Assembly (NCBI RefSeq): GCF_025200715.1
Contig: NZ_CP104145.1
Span: 310,001-374,000 of the forward strand
Direction: 5' to 3'
DNA length: 64,000 bases
DNA from: Rhizobium sullae
GTDB lineage: Bacteria; Pseudomonadota; Alphaproteobacteria; Rhizobiales; Rhizobiaceae
Each line of letters starts with the position of its first letter. Within the stretch, counting starts at the first letter, position 1. Shown here one piece after another: positions 9,252 to 18,628 of this stretch. The notes under the pieces were generated by a model. It was not told the origin of the DNA and searched no databases. It saw only the letters and a program-made list of their open reading frames with translations. The translations under genes were made by a program, and so were the position numbers.

Positions 9252-10148
9252 ATGAAATATCCAGACGGTCTCTCTGCTTTTCCAATTACTCCGGCCAACG
9301 TCGACGGCAGCGTAGATCTGGGTGCTCTTCGTCAAGTGCTCAGCCCGCTCCTGGATGCCCGAGTTGACTCCATCGGGCTTCTGGGCAGCACCGGCACCTA
9401 TATGTATCTGTCGCGTGAAGAGCGCTGTCGTGCCATCGAAACTGCAGCAGATATGTCGGGACCTGTACCGATCATCGCCGGCATCGGCGCGCTCAGAACG
9501 GACGACGCGGTGCGGTTGGCTCAGGACGCACGGTCAGCAGGCGCATCGGCCGGCCTTCTCGCACCCGTCTCCTACACACCACTGACCGACGACGAGGTGT
9601 TCGAGCATTTCTCCACTGTCGCACGTGAGAGTGGACTGCCCCTCTGCATATACGACAACCCAGGCACCACCCATTTTAAGTTCACGTCCGGGCTTATCGG
9701 TCGTCTGAGCAGGATCGAGCGCATTGTGGCCGTCAAAAGCCCGGCGCCCGAGCCCGCCGGGATCAAATCGCATCACGCTGAGCTAAGGGCGGCAGTTCGC
9801 GACGGCTTCTCGCTCGGCTATAGCGGCGATTGGAATTCCGTAGAGGGCCTGATCGCCGGCGCATCGACCTGGTACAGCGTCCTGGGGGGCCTATTTCCGC
9901 ACACCTGCCTCTCGATGGTTCGTGCGGCGCAACGAAATGACGCTGATGAGGCCCGACGACTTAACGCGACGCTTGAGCCGGTCTGGTCGCTGTTCAAAGA
10001 GTTCTCAAGCCTGCGGGTGGTCTATACGATAGCCGAGCTCAATCACGCTATACACGCAAAGCCACCTCGGCCGATCCTGCCTCTCGCGCCGTCGGCAAGA
10101 GCGAAAGTCGAGGCTGCGCTCGCCGGCCTTCCTTCTGGCCTTCGCTGA
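9252..10148 (+). CDS. Dihydrodipicolinate synthase/N-acetylneuraminate lyase family protein
   Basis: This 298-residue TIM-barrel class I aldolase is DapA-like. The Schiff-base lysine is Lys162 in IVAVKSP, and the supporting tyrosine is Tyr134 in IYDNP. The substrate-carboxylate motif appears as LGSTGTY (44-50), where DapA has GTTGE, so the substrate probably differs from that of true DapA. The ATG follows AAAGGG and starts 18 bases after the ATPase stop, so it belongs to the importer operon. A role in breaking down or forming a keto-acid from the imported solute is inferred. Confidence 0.88.
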   Translation: MKYPDGLSAFPITPANVDGSVDLGALRQVLSPLLDARVDSIGLLGSTGTYMYLSREERCRAIETAADMSGPVPIIAGIGALRTDDAVRLAQDARSAGASAGLLAPVSYTPLTDDEVFEHFSTVARESGLPLCIYDNPGTTHFKFTSGLIGRLSRIERIVAVKSPAPEPAGIKSHHAELRAAVRDGFSLGYSGDWNSVEGLIAGASTWYSVLGGLFPHTCLSMVRAAQRNDADEARRLNATLEPVWSLFKEFSSLRVVYTIAELNHAIHAKPPRPILPLAPSARAKVEAALAGLPSGLR

Positions 10149-10309
10149 CGGGCGAACCTCATCAGACGCCTGATCCTATCATCCACCCCGCCTCTTCGGG
10201 CGGCCATCGAACAAACAAGCAGGACAGACGCCAGGCACACTCGCCTGAACGGTGCGAGCCATCGATTGGCTCCCCTTCAGCAATGAAGTGACGGCGAGCG
10301 AGGACAATT

Positions 10310-11932
10310 ATGATGAAAGTGCTCGAGGGCGAATACGACTATATCGTCGTGGGTGCTGGGACAGCCGGCTGTATCGTCGCCAACCGGCTTTCGGAGGATC
10401 GCCGAAAGCGCGTGCTACTATTGGAGGCCGGCGGCCGGGACAACTGGATCTGGTTTCATATTCCTGTCGGATACTTGTTCGCGATCGGCAACCCCCGCGC
10501 CGACTGGCTGTTCAAAACCGAAGCGGAGCCGGGCCTCAACGGCCGAGCTTTAGCCTATCCGCGCGGAAAGGTGATAGGTGGTTCGTCCGCGATCAACGCC
10601 ATGATATCGATACGTGGTCAGGCCGCAGACTACGATCATTGGCGGCAGTTGGGACTGAACGGTTGGGGATGGGACGACGTCCTGCCGGTTTTCAGGCGCT
10701 TCGAAGACCATTTCCTCGGAGAAACTGAACATCATGGGGCCGGCGGCGGATGGCGGATCGAGGCTCCCCGCATTTCCTGGAAGGTTTTGGACGCGGTCGC
10801 CAGCGCGGCCGCCGATATGGGCATTCGAAGCGTCCCCGACTTCAACACAGGCGACAACGAGGGGACCGGCTACTTTCACGTCAACCAGAAATGTGGACGT
10901 CGCTGGTCGTCGGCTCGCGGGTTCCTCAAACCTGCGCTGTCACGCCCGAACCTGCGCCTCGAAACCCATGTCACCGTCGAACGTCTGGTCATCGAGAACG
11001 GTCGGGCGGTCGGCGTCGAATTCTCGCGCGGAGGCGAAGTCTTGCAAGTGCGGGCCAGTGGCGAGGTCATCCTTTCGTCCGGATCGATCGGGTCGACGCA
11101 AATCCTGCACCGTTCCGGAGTGGGCCCCGGCGAGTGGCTCGCGCCGCTTGGCATCGACGTTCGCCTCGACAGACAAGGGGTCGGGCGAAACCTCCAAGAC
11201 CACCTCCAGCAACGGGCGATCTATAGAGTTCACGGTATCCGGACGCTCAACGAAAGTTATTACTCGCTGGCTTATCGCGCGTGGATGGGAGCCGATTATG
11301 CGCTGCGCCGCCGCGGACCTCTCACGATGGCACCATCGCAGCTGGGGATATTCACCCGCTCGGACGCCAGGCAGGAGCGTGCCAATATCCAGTTCCACGT
11401 TCAGCCGCTGTCCTTGGAAAAATTCGGCGAACCCCTGCACCGGTTCCCGGCCATCACTGTGGCGGCATGCAATTTGCGACCGACGTCTCGCGGAACTGTT
11501 CGACTGAAATCGAGTGCGGTTTTCGAAGCACCGGAGATCAGACCCAACTACCTCTCCACAGACGAAGACCGGCAGGTGGCGGCCGACGCGATCCGCGTCA
11601 CCCGCAAGCTCATGGCTCAGCCGACCCTACGGCCCTACCGTCCCGAGGAATATCTTCCCGGTCGCGCGGTGGGCGACGATGAGGCATCTCTCGCAAAGGC
11701 CGCCGGCGACATCGGCACGACGATCTTCCATCCGGTCGGAACGGCAAAAATGGGATTGGCGAGCGATCCGATGGCCGTGGTGGACGATCGCCTTCGATTC
11801 CATGGGGTCGATCGGCTTCGTGTGATCGACGCATCGATCATGCCTACAATCACGTCCGGGAATACGAACACTCCGACGGCCATGATCGCCGCGAAGGGAG
11901 CAGCCATGATCGTGGAAGAGGATCTCGCCTGA
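10310..11932 (+). CDS. GMC family oxidoreductase (choline/alcohol dehydrogenase type)
   Basis: This 540-residue FAD enzyme of the glucose-methanol-choline family oxidises an alcohol to an aldehyde or ketone. The N-terminal FAD-binding motif is [15 protein letters not shown], followed by LLLEAGG. The GMC signature covers [16 protein letters not shown], and the catalytic histidine is in HPVGTAKMG, with the terminal [11 protein letters not shown] region. Two ATGs (10310 and 10313) are possible; GAGGA lies 5 to 8 bases upstream. It follows the DapA-like gene after 161 bases and is probably the last gene of the importer operon. Confidence 0.9.
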   Translation: MMKVLEGEYDYIVVGAGTAGCIVANRLSEDRRKRVLLLEAGGRDNWIWFHIPVGYLFAIGNPRADWLFKTEAEPGLNGRALAYPRGKVIGGSSAINAMISIRGQAADYDHWRQLGLNGWGWDDVLPVFRRFEDHFLGETEHHGAGGGWRIEAPRISWKVLDAVASAAADMGIRSVPDFNTGDNEGTGYFHVNQKCGRRWSSARGFLKPALSRPNLRLETHVTVERLVIENGRAVGVEFSRGGEVLQVRASGEVILSSGSIGSTQILHRSGVGPGEWLAPLGIDVRLDRQGVGRNLQDHLQQRAIYRVHGIRTLNESYYSLAYRAWMGADYALRRRGPLTMAPSQLGIFTRSDARQERANIQFHVQPLSLEKFGEPLHRFPAITVAACNLRPTSRGTVRLKSSAVFEAPEIRPNYLSTDEDRQVAADAIRVTRKLMAQPTLRPYRPEEYLPGRAVGDDEASLAKAAGDIGTTIFHPVGTAKMGLASDPMAVVDDRLRFHGVDRLRVIDASIMPTITSGNTNTPTAMIAAKGAAMIVEEDLA

Positions 11933-12001
11933 TCCACAGCCACCGCTTCCGTGTGTTACTGTGCGGGCTCGTATGTGTCACGATCAGCAAATACCCGTAT
12001 T

Positions 12002-12330
12002 AACCTTCTGGGGCTGGTCATCGTCTTCGCCTTCAAACTGCGGGGCTACTTGATGCAAGGCCTGACCATGGGCTCCGTGACGTGACAGGCATGGTTGGTG
12101 CCATCGCTCGGAGAAGGGCATCCGCAATATCACCAAGCGCTATGGCGCTCTGACGGTGGTCCCTCAGCATTCTTTCAAGACAGCGGTCGTGATCGTGGGC
12201 GCCCCCGAGTCTTTCTGTTCGACGAGCCGTCATCCAATCTCGACGCCGGGGTGCAGATGCGGGCCGAGATTAAGGCCCTGCACCAGAGGCTGAAAATCGT
12301 CACTGTTTGTGTAACGCACGATCAGAAGCA
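12002..12330 (+). pseudogene. Relic of a sugar-type ABC importer (permease tail and ATPase fragments)
   Basis: At 12002-12085 a frame reads FKLRGYLMQGLTMGSVT then stop, which looks like the C-terminus of a carbohydrate ABC permease (usually ending GLTxGAVK). From 12117 a frame begins with [14 protein letters not shown], the start of a MalK/UgpC ATPase. Further on, in another frame, [12 protein letters not shown] (Walker B and D-loop) and VTHDQ (H-loop) appear. The Walker A and signature regions are missing between the pieces. The order permease then ATPase matches intact sugar importers, so this is one decayed operon end. Confidence 0.65.
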
Positions 12331-12333
12331 ACG

Positions 12334-13686
12334 CTATTCGGCGCCTTGCTCCTTGAGAAGGCGATAGAGGTGTGCACGGCTGATGCCGAGCAATTCGGCC
12401 GCGCGGCTTTTGTTGCCTTGCGTTTGTTTGAGAGCGGTACGAATCTCCGCGTCCGTTTGGGATTGTATTCTCTGTTTGAGAGACGTCGTTGGGGCTGGCT
12501 GAGCCGGGTTTGAGGAAGGTTCCGTAACAGAAATGGAAAGCTTGCCGGTGATGAGCATCCGCGTCAGCCCGTTTTCCAGCTCGCGCACGTTCCCCGGCCA
12601 GGCGTATCCGAGCAGTAGTTTGCGATCTTGGGCCGTCAAGTTTGGCGTGGGCTTTCCAAGCCGGCCTGCGATGCGCGCAAGCAAGCGCTCGGCAAGATAT
12701 GGAATGTCTTCTCTTTCTCGCAGGGGAGGGACGTTTATCGACAGCACATTCAGCCGGTGATAAAGGTCCTCACGAAAGCGGCCCGCTCTCACCAGGTCAA
12801 GAAGAGGTTTATTGGTCGCGCAGACTATGCACAAGTCGATGCTGACCGGATTGGTGCCGCCGACGCGCACGATTTCGTTCATCTGGAGAACGCGCAGCAG
12901 ACTGCCCTGAAGCGCAAGCGGCATGTCGCCGATCTCGTCAAGGAAGAGCATGCCGCCTGTGGCAAGCTCGAACTTGCCTGGTTTGCCCTGGCTGCGCGCG
13001 CCGGTGAAAGCACCACCTTCGTAACCGAAGAGTTCGGCTTCAATGAGCTCGCTGGGAATGGACGCGCAGTTGACCCACACAAACGGCCCGGCACACCTGT
13101 CCGACAGTGCATGAAGCGCATGCGCGGCCAGTTCCTTGCCCGCGCCGGTCTCGCCACAAATCATCACGGGCAGCTCGTAGGCAGCGGCCACCTTGATGGC
13201 GTCACGATAGGAATCCATCAACTCGCCCGTGCCGATGATGTCATTCAGGCTGAACTTCGATTGCCAGGATCTGGGATTATGCGGAATGGCGAGTTCCGCC
13301 TTCGATATGCGGCTGTAGGTCTTCTTCAAGGCATCGTAGTCGGAAAAGAGGGCAAGGCCGACGGCGCCGATGATCTTGCCGTCCCGGTGCACCGGCACTT
13401 GCTTCGTCACCAATTTGTGGCCCCGCACCTCGAGCGGATAGCCGACATGGGTGCCGATCCCGCGTGCAACGAAATGAAGCTTAGTCTGCGGCCCAACCAC
13501 ATCGGTTATGTGGCGCCCAAGGAAGTCATCGGCCTCCCCTCCGAGCAGCCGGCAGTAGGGCTCATTGATCAGGACGATTGTTCCGGCAGTATCGACCGCG
13601 ACGAGGCAGTCCGAGACATGATCGAGCACAAGCCGAAGAAACCCAGCTTCTTCCGATGAACCCGAGAACCACTCCGGAAGCGTCAT
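12334..13686 (-). CDS. Sigma54-dependent transcriptional activator (PAS, AAA+, Fis-type HTH)
   Basis: This 450-residue enhancer-binding protein has a PAS-like sensory domain (residues about 15-115) and an AAA+ core. The core has Walker A GETGAGKE (178-185), the sigma54-contact loop GAFTGA (225-230), and Walker B LFLDEI (247-252). A Fis-type helix-turn-helix ends the protein ([20 protein letters not shown]). There is no receiver domain, so activation is likely by a ligand bound to the PAS domain. It is divergent from a hydrolase gene that has a sigma54 promoter, its probable target. AAGGCAGG precedes the ATG. Confidence 0.93.
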   Translation of the reverse strand: MTLPEWFSGSSEEAGFLRLVLDHVSDCLVAVDTAGTIVLINEPYCRLLGGEADDFLGRHITDVVGPQTKLHFVARGIGTHVGYPLEVRGHKLVTKQVPVHRDGKIIGAVGLALFSDYDALKKTYSRISKAELAIPHNPRSWQSKFSLNDIIGTGELMDSYRDAIKVAAAYELPVMICGETGAGKELAAHALHALSDRCAGPFVWVNCASIPSELIEAELFGYEGGAFTGARSQGKPGKFELATGGMLFLDEIGDMPLALQGSLLRVLQMNEIVRVGGTNPVSIDLCIVCATNKPLLDLVRAGRFREDLYHRLNVLSINVPPLREREDIPYLAERLLARIAGRLGKPTPNLTAQDRKLLLGYAWPGNVRELENGLTRMLITGKLSISVTEPSSNPAQPAPTTSLKQRIQSQTDAEIRTALKQTQGNKSRAAELLGISRAHLYRLLKEQGAE

Positions 13687-13746
13687 CTAAGCCTGCCTTG
13701 GTTGGAACCCCGATGAATTGCGTCACCGGTACACTAGCGGCTGATC

Positions 13747-13774
13747 GTCTCTAAAGCGAGACAAATTATGTCTC
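13747..13774. promoter_or_regulatory. Candidate upstream activator sites (overlapping inverted repeats)
   Basis: Two overlapping inverted repeats share an arm: GTCTC-6-GAGAC at 13747-13762 and GAGACA-5-TGTCTC at 13758-13774. They lie about 120-150 bases upstream of the sigma54 promoter, the normal distance for enhancer-binding-protein sites. They also lie just upstream of the activator gene, so they could serve autoregulation. Confidence 0.5.
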
Positions 13775-13895
13775 CCTTAGGTGACAGTGTGGCGCTGGAG
13801 GCTGACGTATAAACGCCTTCTGAGGGGCCAAGCCCCCTCGAAATTTACGCATGTTTCCAGCGCATTAATCAATGTTCTCCTCGAACGCCGCGAAC

Positions 13896-13911
13896 TGGCC
13901 CGACCCTTGCG
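13896..13911 (+). promoter_or_regulatory. Sigma54 (-24/-12) promoter
   Basis: The sequence TGGCCCGACCCTTGCG carries the invariant GG (13897-13898) and GC (13909-13910) exactly 10 bases apart, matching the consensus TGGCACG-N4-TTGC. Transcription would start near 13922, just ahead of the hydrolase start at 13947. The sigma54 activator gene lies next door on the other strand. Confidence 0.8.
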
Positions 13912-13946
13912 ATGCTCCCGGTGTAAAACCGGAAAGGGGAGCAGAA

Positions 13947-14777
13947 ATGATGCATATCGAAACCATGATGATTGGCGATACGGTTGTCCAGCTGTCGGGC
14001 GCAGGTTCGCCGCTCGTGTTCGTGCACGGGTTCACGACCACCGCCGAATTTTGGCGGGAGCAAGTTGAGGCGTTCTCGTCCCGTTACAGGGTCATCCGCA
14101 TCAATCTTCCAGGACACGGTGTATCGCCACGACCAGACGGACGCAGCTACACGATCCCGGCCTTCGCGAATGACATCCTGGCGGTCTATCGCGCACTCGA
14201 AATCGACGAGGCCATTCTCGTCGGTCTCTCGATGGGCGGAACCGTGGTGCAGAGCTTCACCCTTTCCCACCCCGAGCGTGTCCGCGCGCTCGTCCTGGTC
14301 GGGGCCACACCCCACGGACTTGGAGAGGATGTCAACGTCGACAATGTGCTCATGGCAATTGATGACCTCGGCGTTGTCCAGGCAAGCCAGAATGTCATCG
14401 ACCGGTCGTTCGGCAGTTCGGCAAGCCGCGAACTCGTCGAATTTGCCAGACAAGAGGTCGCGCAGACGCCGGCCTTCGTGGCGCGGGAGGCGATTGCCTC
14501 GCTCAATGCCTCGGACAGCCGGGCCAATCTTCGCGATATCGGCGTCCCCACGCTGGTCGTGGTCGGGAATGAGGACATCATCACGCCACCTGGCGAATCC
14601 GTTATCCTCGCAGAGGGGATTCCGGAAGGCCGCCTTGAGGTTATTGCGGACGCGGGTCATTTCCCGATGCTCGAGCAGCCTCAGGCCTTCAACCATGTCC
14701 TCGAGAGCTTTCTCGGGGACTGCGATCCTCGTTCTTTTCGGTCGAGTGGCGCAGGCCTCTCGCGTCAAGCCGTTTGA
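13947..14777 (+). CDS. Alpha/beta hydrolase
   Basis: This 276-residue alpha/beta-fold hydrolase has the oxyanion region VFVHGFTTT, the nucleophile elbow GLSMGG (Ser near residue 95), and a late histidine in DAGHFPML. The family includes 3-oxoadipate enol-lactonases, C-C bond hydrolases and esterases; sequence does not settle which. An upstream in-frame ATG at 13872 is rejected because the sigma54 promoter lies inside that extension. AAAGGGGAG sits 7 bases before the ATG at 13947. The MFS transporter follows 13 bases later, so the two are co-transcribed. Confidence 0.88.
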   Translation: MMHIETMMIGDTVVQLSGAGSPLVFVHGFTTTAEFWREQVEAFSSRYRVIRINLPGHGVSPRPDGRSYTIPAFANDILAVYRALEIDEAILVGLSMGGTVVQSFTLSHPERVRALVLVGATPHGLGEDVNVDNVLMAIDDLGVVQASQNVIDRSFGSSASRELVEFARQEVAQTPAFVAREAIASLNASDSRANLRDIGVPTLVVVGNEDIITPPGESVILAEGIPEGRLEVIADAGHFPMLEQPQAFNHVLESFLGDCDPRSFRSSGAGLSRQAV

Positions 14778-14790
14778 CTGGGAGGCTCAC

Positions 14791-16413
14791 ATGTCTGTTC
14801 AAGAGGTGACTTCACGGGTCACATCACAAGCGCGCGATCTGGACCGCAACACGAAACGGACCGTATTTGCGGCCGCGCTCGGGACCGTTTTCGAATGGTA
14901 CGACTTCTTTATCTACGGCTCCCTTGCCGCCTTCTTCAGTACGCTGTTCTTCCCGAAGGGCAACGAAACGGCGGCGTTGCTCGCGGCCTTGGCGACCTTC
15001 GGCGCGGGCTTCGTCCTTCGACCCTTTGGCGCAATCGTCTTTGGCAGGCTCGGTGACCTTGTCGGCCGGAAGAAAACCTTCCTCGTGACCATGCTGGTCA
15101 TGGGGCTTGCCACGGCCGCCATCGGTCTGTTGCCGACTTACGAGTCCATCGGCTGGGCGGCGCCTGCTTTGCTGGTGGGGCTGCGCCTGCTGCAGGGCTT
15201 GGCTGTCGGCGGCGAGTTTGGGGGCGCGGTGACCTATGTTGCGGAGCATTCTGACCTCAATCGGCGGGGTCTCACGACAAGCTGGATCCAGATCACCGCA
15301 ACGCTTGGCCTGTTCCTGTCGCTCATTGTGATCGTTCTTTGCCGGTCCCTGCTATCGGCTGAGGATTTTGCCAGTTGGGGATGGCGCATACCCTTCATCG
15401 GTTCGATCCTGCTTTTGGTTTTGTCGCTCTACATCCGCCTCAAGCTGCATGAGTCGCCGGTCTTTCAGGAAATGAAGGCGCAAGGAAAAGGTTCGAAGAA
15501 CCCGATCGCCGAGACGTTCGGTGACGGCAGAAACCTGCGCCTCGTGCTGGTGGCGATCTTCGGCGTCGTCGCGGGGCAGGCGGTCATTTGGTACACGGGC
15601 CATTTCTACAGCCTGTATTTCATGACCACCATCCTCAAGATGACTCATGATCAGGCGAACTTCTACCTTCTCGTGGCGCTCACACTCGGCACGCCGTTCT
15701 TCCTATTCTTCGGCTGGCTTTCCGACAGGATCGGACGCAAGTGGATCGTCGTGACGGGATGTGCCTTATCGGCCCTGCTGATCATGCCACTTTTCCAAGC
15801 GCTCGCGACCTATGGCAATCCTGCGCTGACGGAGTTCCGCGCCAAAACATCCGTGGTGCTGGCGGGCAATGACTGCGACCACGATCAGTCCTTTATCGGA
15901 CAACTTTTCCGACCGCAGGCAACGACGGAATGCCAAAAAATGAAGGCGTCGCTGACTGGGCGTGCCGTTCCCTACATTGTGAAGATTGACGGCGAGCCTC
16001 TCCGAATCCAGATCAATGGCGGTAAGGGGAAATCCCTGAATGAGGGCGAGCTCGTTGACGCCCTGACGCAAGTGGGGATGCCGGCGGCAAAGGCCCCGGT
16101 CCAGCCGAATGGTCCGATGGTTGTCCTGGTCCTCTTTGCCTTGGTTTTCCTGGCGACAATGGTCTATGGACCACTCGGGGCTCTTCTGGTCGAACTCTTT
16201 CCCGTTCGCATACGCTACAGCGGTGTTTCGGTTGCCCTGCAACTCGGCAATGGATGGATCGGCGGATTTGCGCCTTTCGTGGCAACGGCAGTAGTGCTTA
16301 CGACAGGAAACATCTTCGGCGGCCTCTGGTACACGGTCGCCTTTGCCGGTTTGACGGCGGTGATCGGTGCGCTTCTTCTGCCAGAGACGCGCGGGCGCGA
16401 TCTGAACACATAA
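14791..16413 (+). CDS. MFS transporter, metabolite:H+ symporter (MHS) type
   Basis: This 540-residue transporter starts with the MHS-like segment TVFEWYDFFIYG and has the cytoplasmic loop-2 motif GRLGDLVGRKKT. A second GWLSDRIGRKW copy follows the seventh helix. Relatives import dicarboxylates, shikimate, betaines or aromatic acids. It is about 100 residues longer than usual because of a hydrophilic insert at about 340-440, between two membrane helices. GGGAGG precedes the ATG. An upstream extension in this frame exists only as a shadow of the hydrolase gene. Confidence 0.88.
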   Translation: MSVQEVTSRVTSQARDLDRNTKRTVFAAALGTVFEWYDFFIYGSLAAFFSTLFFPKGNETAALLAALATFGAGFVLRPFGAIVFGRLGDLVGRKKTFLVTMLVMGLATAAIGLLPTYESIGWAAPALLVGLRLLQGLAVGGEFGGAVTYVAEHSDLNRRGLTTSWIQITATLGLFLSLIVIVLCRSLLSAEDFASWGWRIPFIGSILLLVLSLYIRLKLHESPVFQEMKAQGKGSKNPIAETFGDGRNLRLVLVAIFGVVAGQAVIWYTGHFYSLYFMTTILKMTHDQANFYLLVALTLGTPFFLFFGWLSDRIGRKWIVVTGCALSALLIMPLFQALATYGNPALTEFRAKTSVVLAGNDCDHDQSFIGQLFRPQATTECQKMKASLTGRAVPYIVKIDGEPLRIQINGGKGKSLNEGELVDALTQVGMPAAKAPVQPNGPMVVLVLFALVFLATMVYGPLGALLVELFPVRIRYSGVSVALQLGNGWIGGFAPFVATAVVLTTGNIFGGLWYTVAFAGLTAVIGALLLPETRGRDLNT

Positions 16414-16492
16414 AGCTCAGAACCGGAGACGCGCCGCACACAGGGGACGGCTGCGGATACAGCTCCTCGTCCAACTCCCTTAAAAACCGCAT

Positions 16493-16524
16493 CGAAGAGT
16501 CCGGGCGCTTGCCCGGTCTCTTCG
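16493..16524. terminator. Terminator-like hairpin after the MFS gene
   Basis: CGAAGAG-T-CCGGGC, loop GCTT, then GCCCGG-T-CTCTTCG forms a 14-pair stem with one T-T mismatch, 80 bases after the MFS stop. There is no clear T-run after it, so termination may be weak or Rho-assisted. Confidence 0.55.
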
Positions 16525-17080
16525 GTCACAGCGCGGGTCAGGCGAACCATGGAAACCATGGACACCTCGTTGTTGTGGCGCAGCCACGACTTGTGAGTTC
16601 GCAGATCCAGCAATGATCGTCGTTCACCTCTCTGCTCGAAGAGGTAGATCTTAGGATGGATTGCCGGCAGAGGGCGATATTGGTATCGGCGAAAAATTTG
16701 AACGACGCATTGAAAGTCATGCTTCCGAACACCAAGCTCATCCGCCGAACCAACCCCCAATGACGCCACGCGTTGCGAGCGTGCACGCCGGGCGTTTTAG
16801 AAGACGGCTAAGAAAAAATCATAGACTATCTGTTTTTTAAGCATGCTGCTTATTTAAGCAGCAGCCGCTACAGAGTGCGAAATTTTGGCGGATTCTGCTA
16901 TCATTTTGGCCGGAAATGCCCACCTCGGCACTATTGCGCAACCGGCTGGTTTTACCCCTTAATGCCGCTCAAGCAAGCGTAGCGGCTCGCCTACAATAGC
17001 ATCTGTAAATCGAGAACTGGCTCGGATCTGGCCCGCCTTGCGCGGGACGGCGAAGTTATGCCAGCACGGAGTAAGCGACA
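16525..17080. other. Intergenic region upstream of the nitrile hydratase locus
   Basis: No gene was recognised in this 556-base stretch. A perfect small hairpin, GCTGCTT-ATTT-AAGCAGC, lies at 16845-16862. It could be an operator for the downstream operon, but lacks a T-run to be a terminator. The promoter of the 17081 gene must be here. Confidence 0.4.
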
Positions 17081-18055
17081 ATGTCGAAGTTGAAAACGAC
17101 GATCCTGACGGGGTTTCTGGGTGCGGGAAAGACAACCCTGCTGAACCGGATCCTGAGTTCGGGAAGCAGCGAGCATATCGCCGTTATCGTCAACGAGTAT
17201 GGTGAGGTCGGTATAGATGGACAGCTCGTCGTTCAGACAAAGGACGAAATCGTCGAGCTAAACAATGGTTGCATTTGCTGCACGGTCCGTGACGATCTGA
17301 TCGCCGCCATCCGCAGCCTGCTCGCATCTGGACGACCGATCGATCGGTTCATCATCGAGACGTCGGGGCTCGCCGACCCCGCTCCGGTCATTCAGTCGTT
17401 TATTCTCGACGAGGTTCTATCGGCAAGGCTGGAGCTCGATGCGATCGTGACGGTCGTCGACGCCCGTCACATATCGCGCCAGCTTTCGCAGGAGGAGGCG
17501 GTCGAGCAGATCAGTTTCGCCGACGTCCTCTTGCTCAACAAGATCGATCTTGAAGACGAATATCGTTTGATCGAAATCGAACGCGACCTTACGAAGCGCA
17601 ACCCGCTGGCCCGGATCATCCGCACAAGTTCCTGCGACGTGGAGCTGGCCGACATCCTGGGAATCGGCGCCTTCGATCTCAAGAACATTCTGGCGATCGA
17701 TCCAAACATTCTGGACGAACATGACCACGAGCACGACCAGACGATCGGCTGCGTTGCAATCCGCGACTACGAAGCTCTCGACCCGGCCGCGCTTAACGGT
17801 TGGCTAACCCGACTTGTCCAGGAGATCGGTACCGATCTTTTCCGCATGAAGGGCGTGTTGAACTTCGCCGGCGAGGCGCGGCGATACGTCCTCCATGGCG
17901 TCCACATGACCCTGGAAGGACGTCCCGGCAAGATCTGGCAGCCCTCAGAAGCTCGCCTCAGCGAAATGGTCTTTATCGGCCGCAATCTCGACGAAGGCGG
18001 CTTGCGCGAGGGCTTCAGAAGCTGCCTCGCCAAGCGGCATGCGCTCGCTTCCTGA
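17081..18055 (+). CDS. CobW/P47K-family G3E GTPase, probable metallochaperone
   Basis: This 324-residue G3E GTPase has Walker A GFLGAGKTT (11-19), the CXCC metal site CICC (64-67), an NKID nucleotide-specificity motif, and a CobW C-terminal domain. A His/Asp-rich stretch EHDHEHD near residue 214 may bind metal. Members of this family deliver metals to target enzymes, and P47K-type members activate iron-type nitrile hydratases. Here it heads a locus encoding a cobalt-type nitrile hydratase and cobalt uptake proteins, so cobalt delivery is the likely role (inference). Confidence 0.9.
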   Translation: MSKLKTTILTGFLGAGKTTLLNRILSSGSSEHIAVIVNEYGEVGIDGQLVVQTKDEIVELNNGCICCTVRDDLIAAIRSLLASGRPIDRFIIETSGLADPAPVIQSFILDEVLSARLELDAIVTVVDARHISRQLSQEEAVEQISFADVLLLNKIDLEDEYRLIEIERDLTKRNPLARIIRTSSCDVELADILGIGAFDLKNILAIDPNILDEHDHEHDQTIGCVAIRDYEALDPAALNGWLTRLVQEIGTDLFRMKGVLNFAGEARRYVLHGVHMTLEGRPGKIWQPSEARLSEMVFIGRNLDEGGLREGFRSCLAKRHALAS

Positions 18056-18101
18056 CGCCTTTATTTCCGCAAATACCGTTTGTCCATTAAGGAGACAGAA
18101 C

Positions 18102-18602
18102 ATGCCCCCTCTCGTTGCTGCAATGATCAGCCTTGGCATCCTGGGCGCGATCGACACATATATTACCGCGACGGTATTCCCCGTTCCCGTCTGGGTGACG
18201 TTCATCGCCTGGGCTTCCTTTTTCGCCTGCGGCGGCGGCCAACGCGGACTGATCAAGAGCATCATTTCGAACTGGACGGGCATCATCATTGCCACAATGA
18301 CGCTCCTGATCATCCAGTTCGGTCTCGCCCATCCAATCTTCGCTGCCATCTTGGTCGGTCTCGGCACGTCGGCAATGGTGTTTGCTTCCTCAATTCCGAT
18401 CCTGAACTTTACGCCAGCGATCGTCTTTGGCTTCGCCTCCTTCGTTGGCACGACGGCCGCCACCAACACCACCGTTGTGACCTCCGGCATCAATCATCCA
18501 ACACTTGTTGCCATGGCAGCCATGCTGCTTGGCGTCGTGTTCGGGTTGCTCTCCGAAATGGGCACCAATCTTCTGGCGGCCAAGAAGCCGGTCACCGCCT
18601 AA
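18102..18602 (+). CDS. DUF1097-like small membrane protein
   Basis: This 166-residue protein is almost entirely hydrophobic, with about five membrane segments, and resembles the DUF1097 family (function unknown). It starts at the ATG 18102 after AAGGAGACA. It lies between the CobW-type GTPase and the nitrile hydratase beta gene, in the same direction. A role in uptake of nitrile, amide or metal is possible but unproven. A short His/Cys set is not present, so direct metal binding is not evident. Confidence 0.7.
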   Translation: MPPLVAAMISLGILGAIDTYITATVFPVPVWVTFIAWASFFACGGGQRGLIKSIISNWTGIIIATMTLLIIQFGLAHPIFAAILVGLGTSAMVFASSIPILNFTPAIVFGFASFVGTTAATNTTVVTSGINHPTLVAMAAMLLGVVFGLLSEMGTNLLAAKKPVTA

Positions 18603-18628
18603 CTCCGCAACGCAGAAAGGACGACGTC

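Noticed and set aside
12628..13659. 343-codon open frame on the plus strand opposite the sigma54 activator gene
   Set aside because: It is fully antisense to a gene with complete AAA+ motifs and shows no family resemblance; it follows from high GC content.
13972..16413. Apparent 813-residue protein joining hydrolase and transporter regions
   Set aside because: The first 273 codons read the hydrolase gene out of frame; the transporter has its own ATG at 14791 with GGGAGG upstream.
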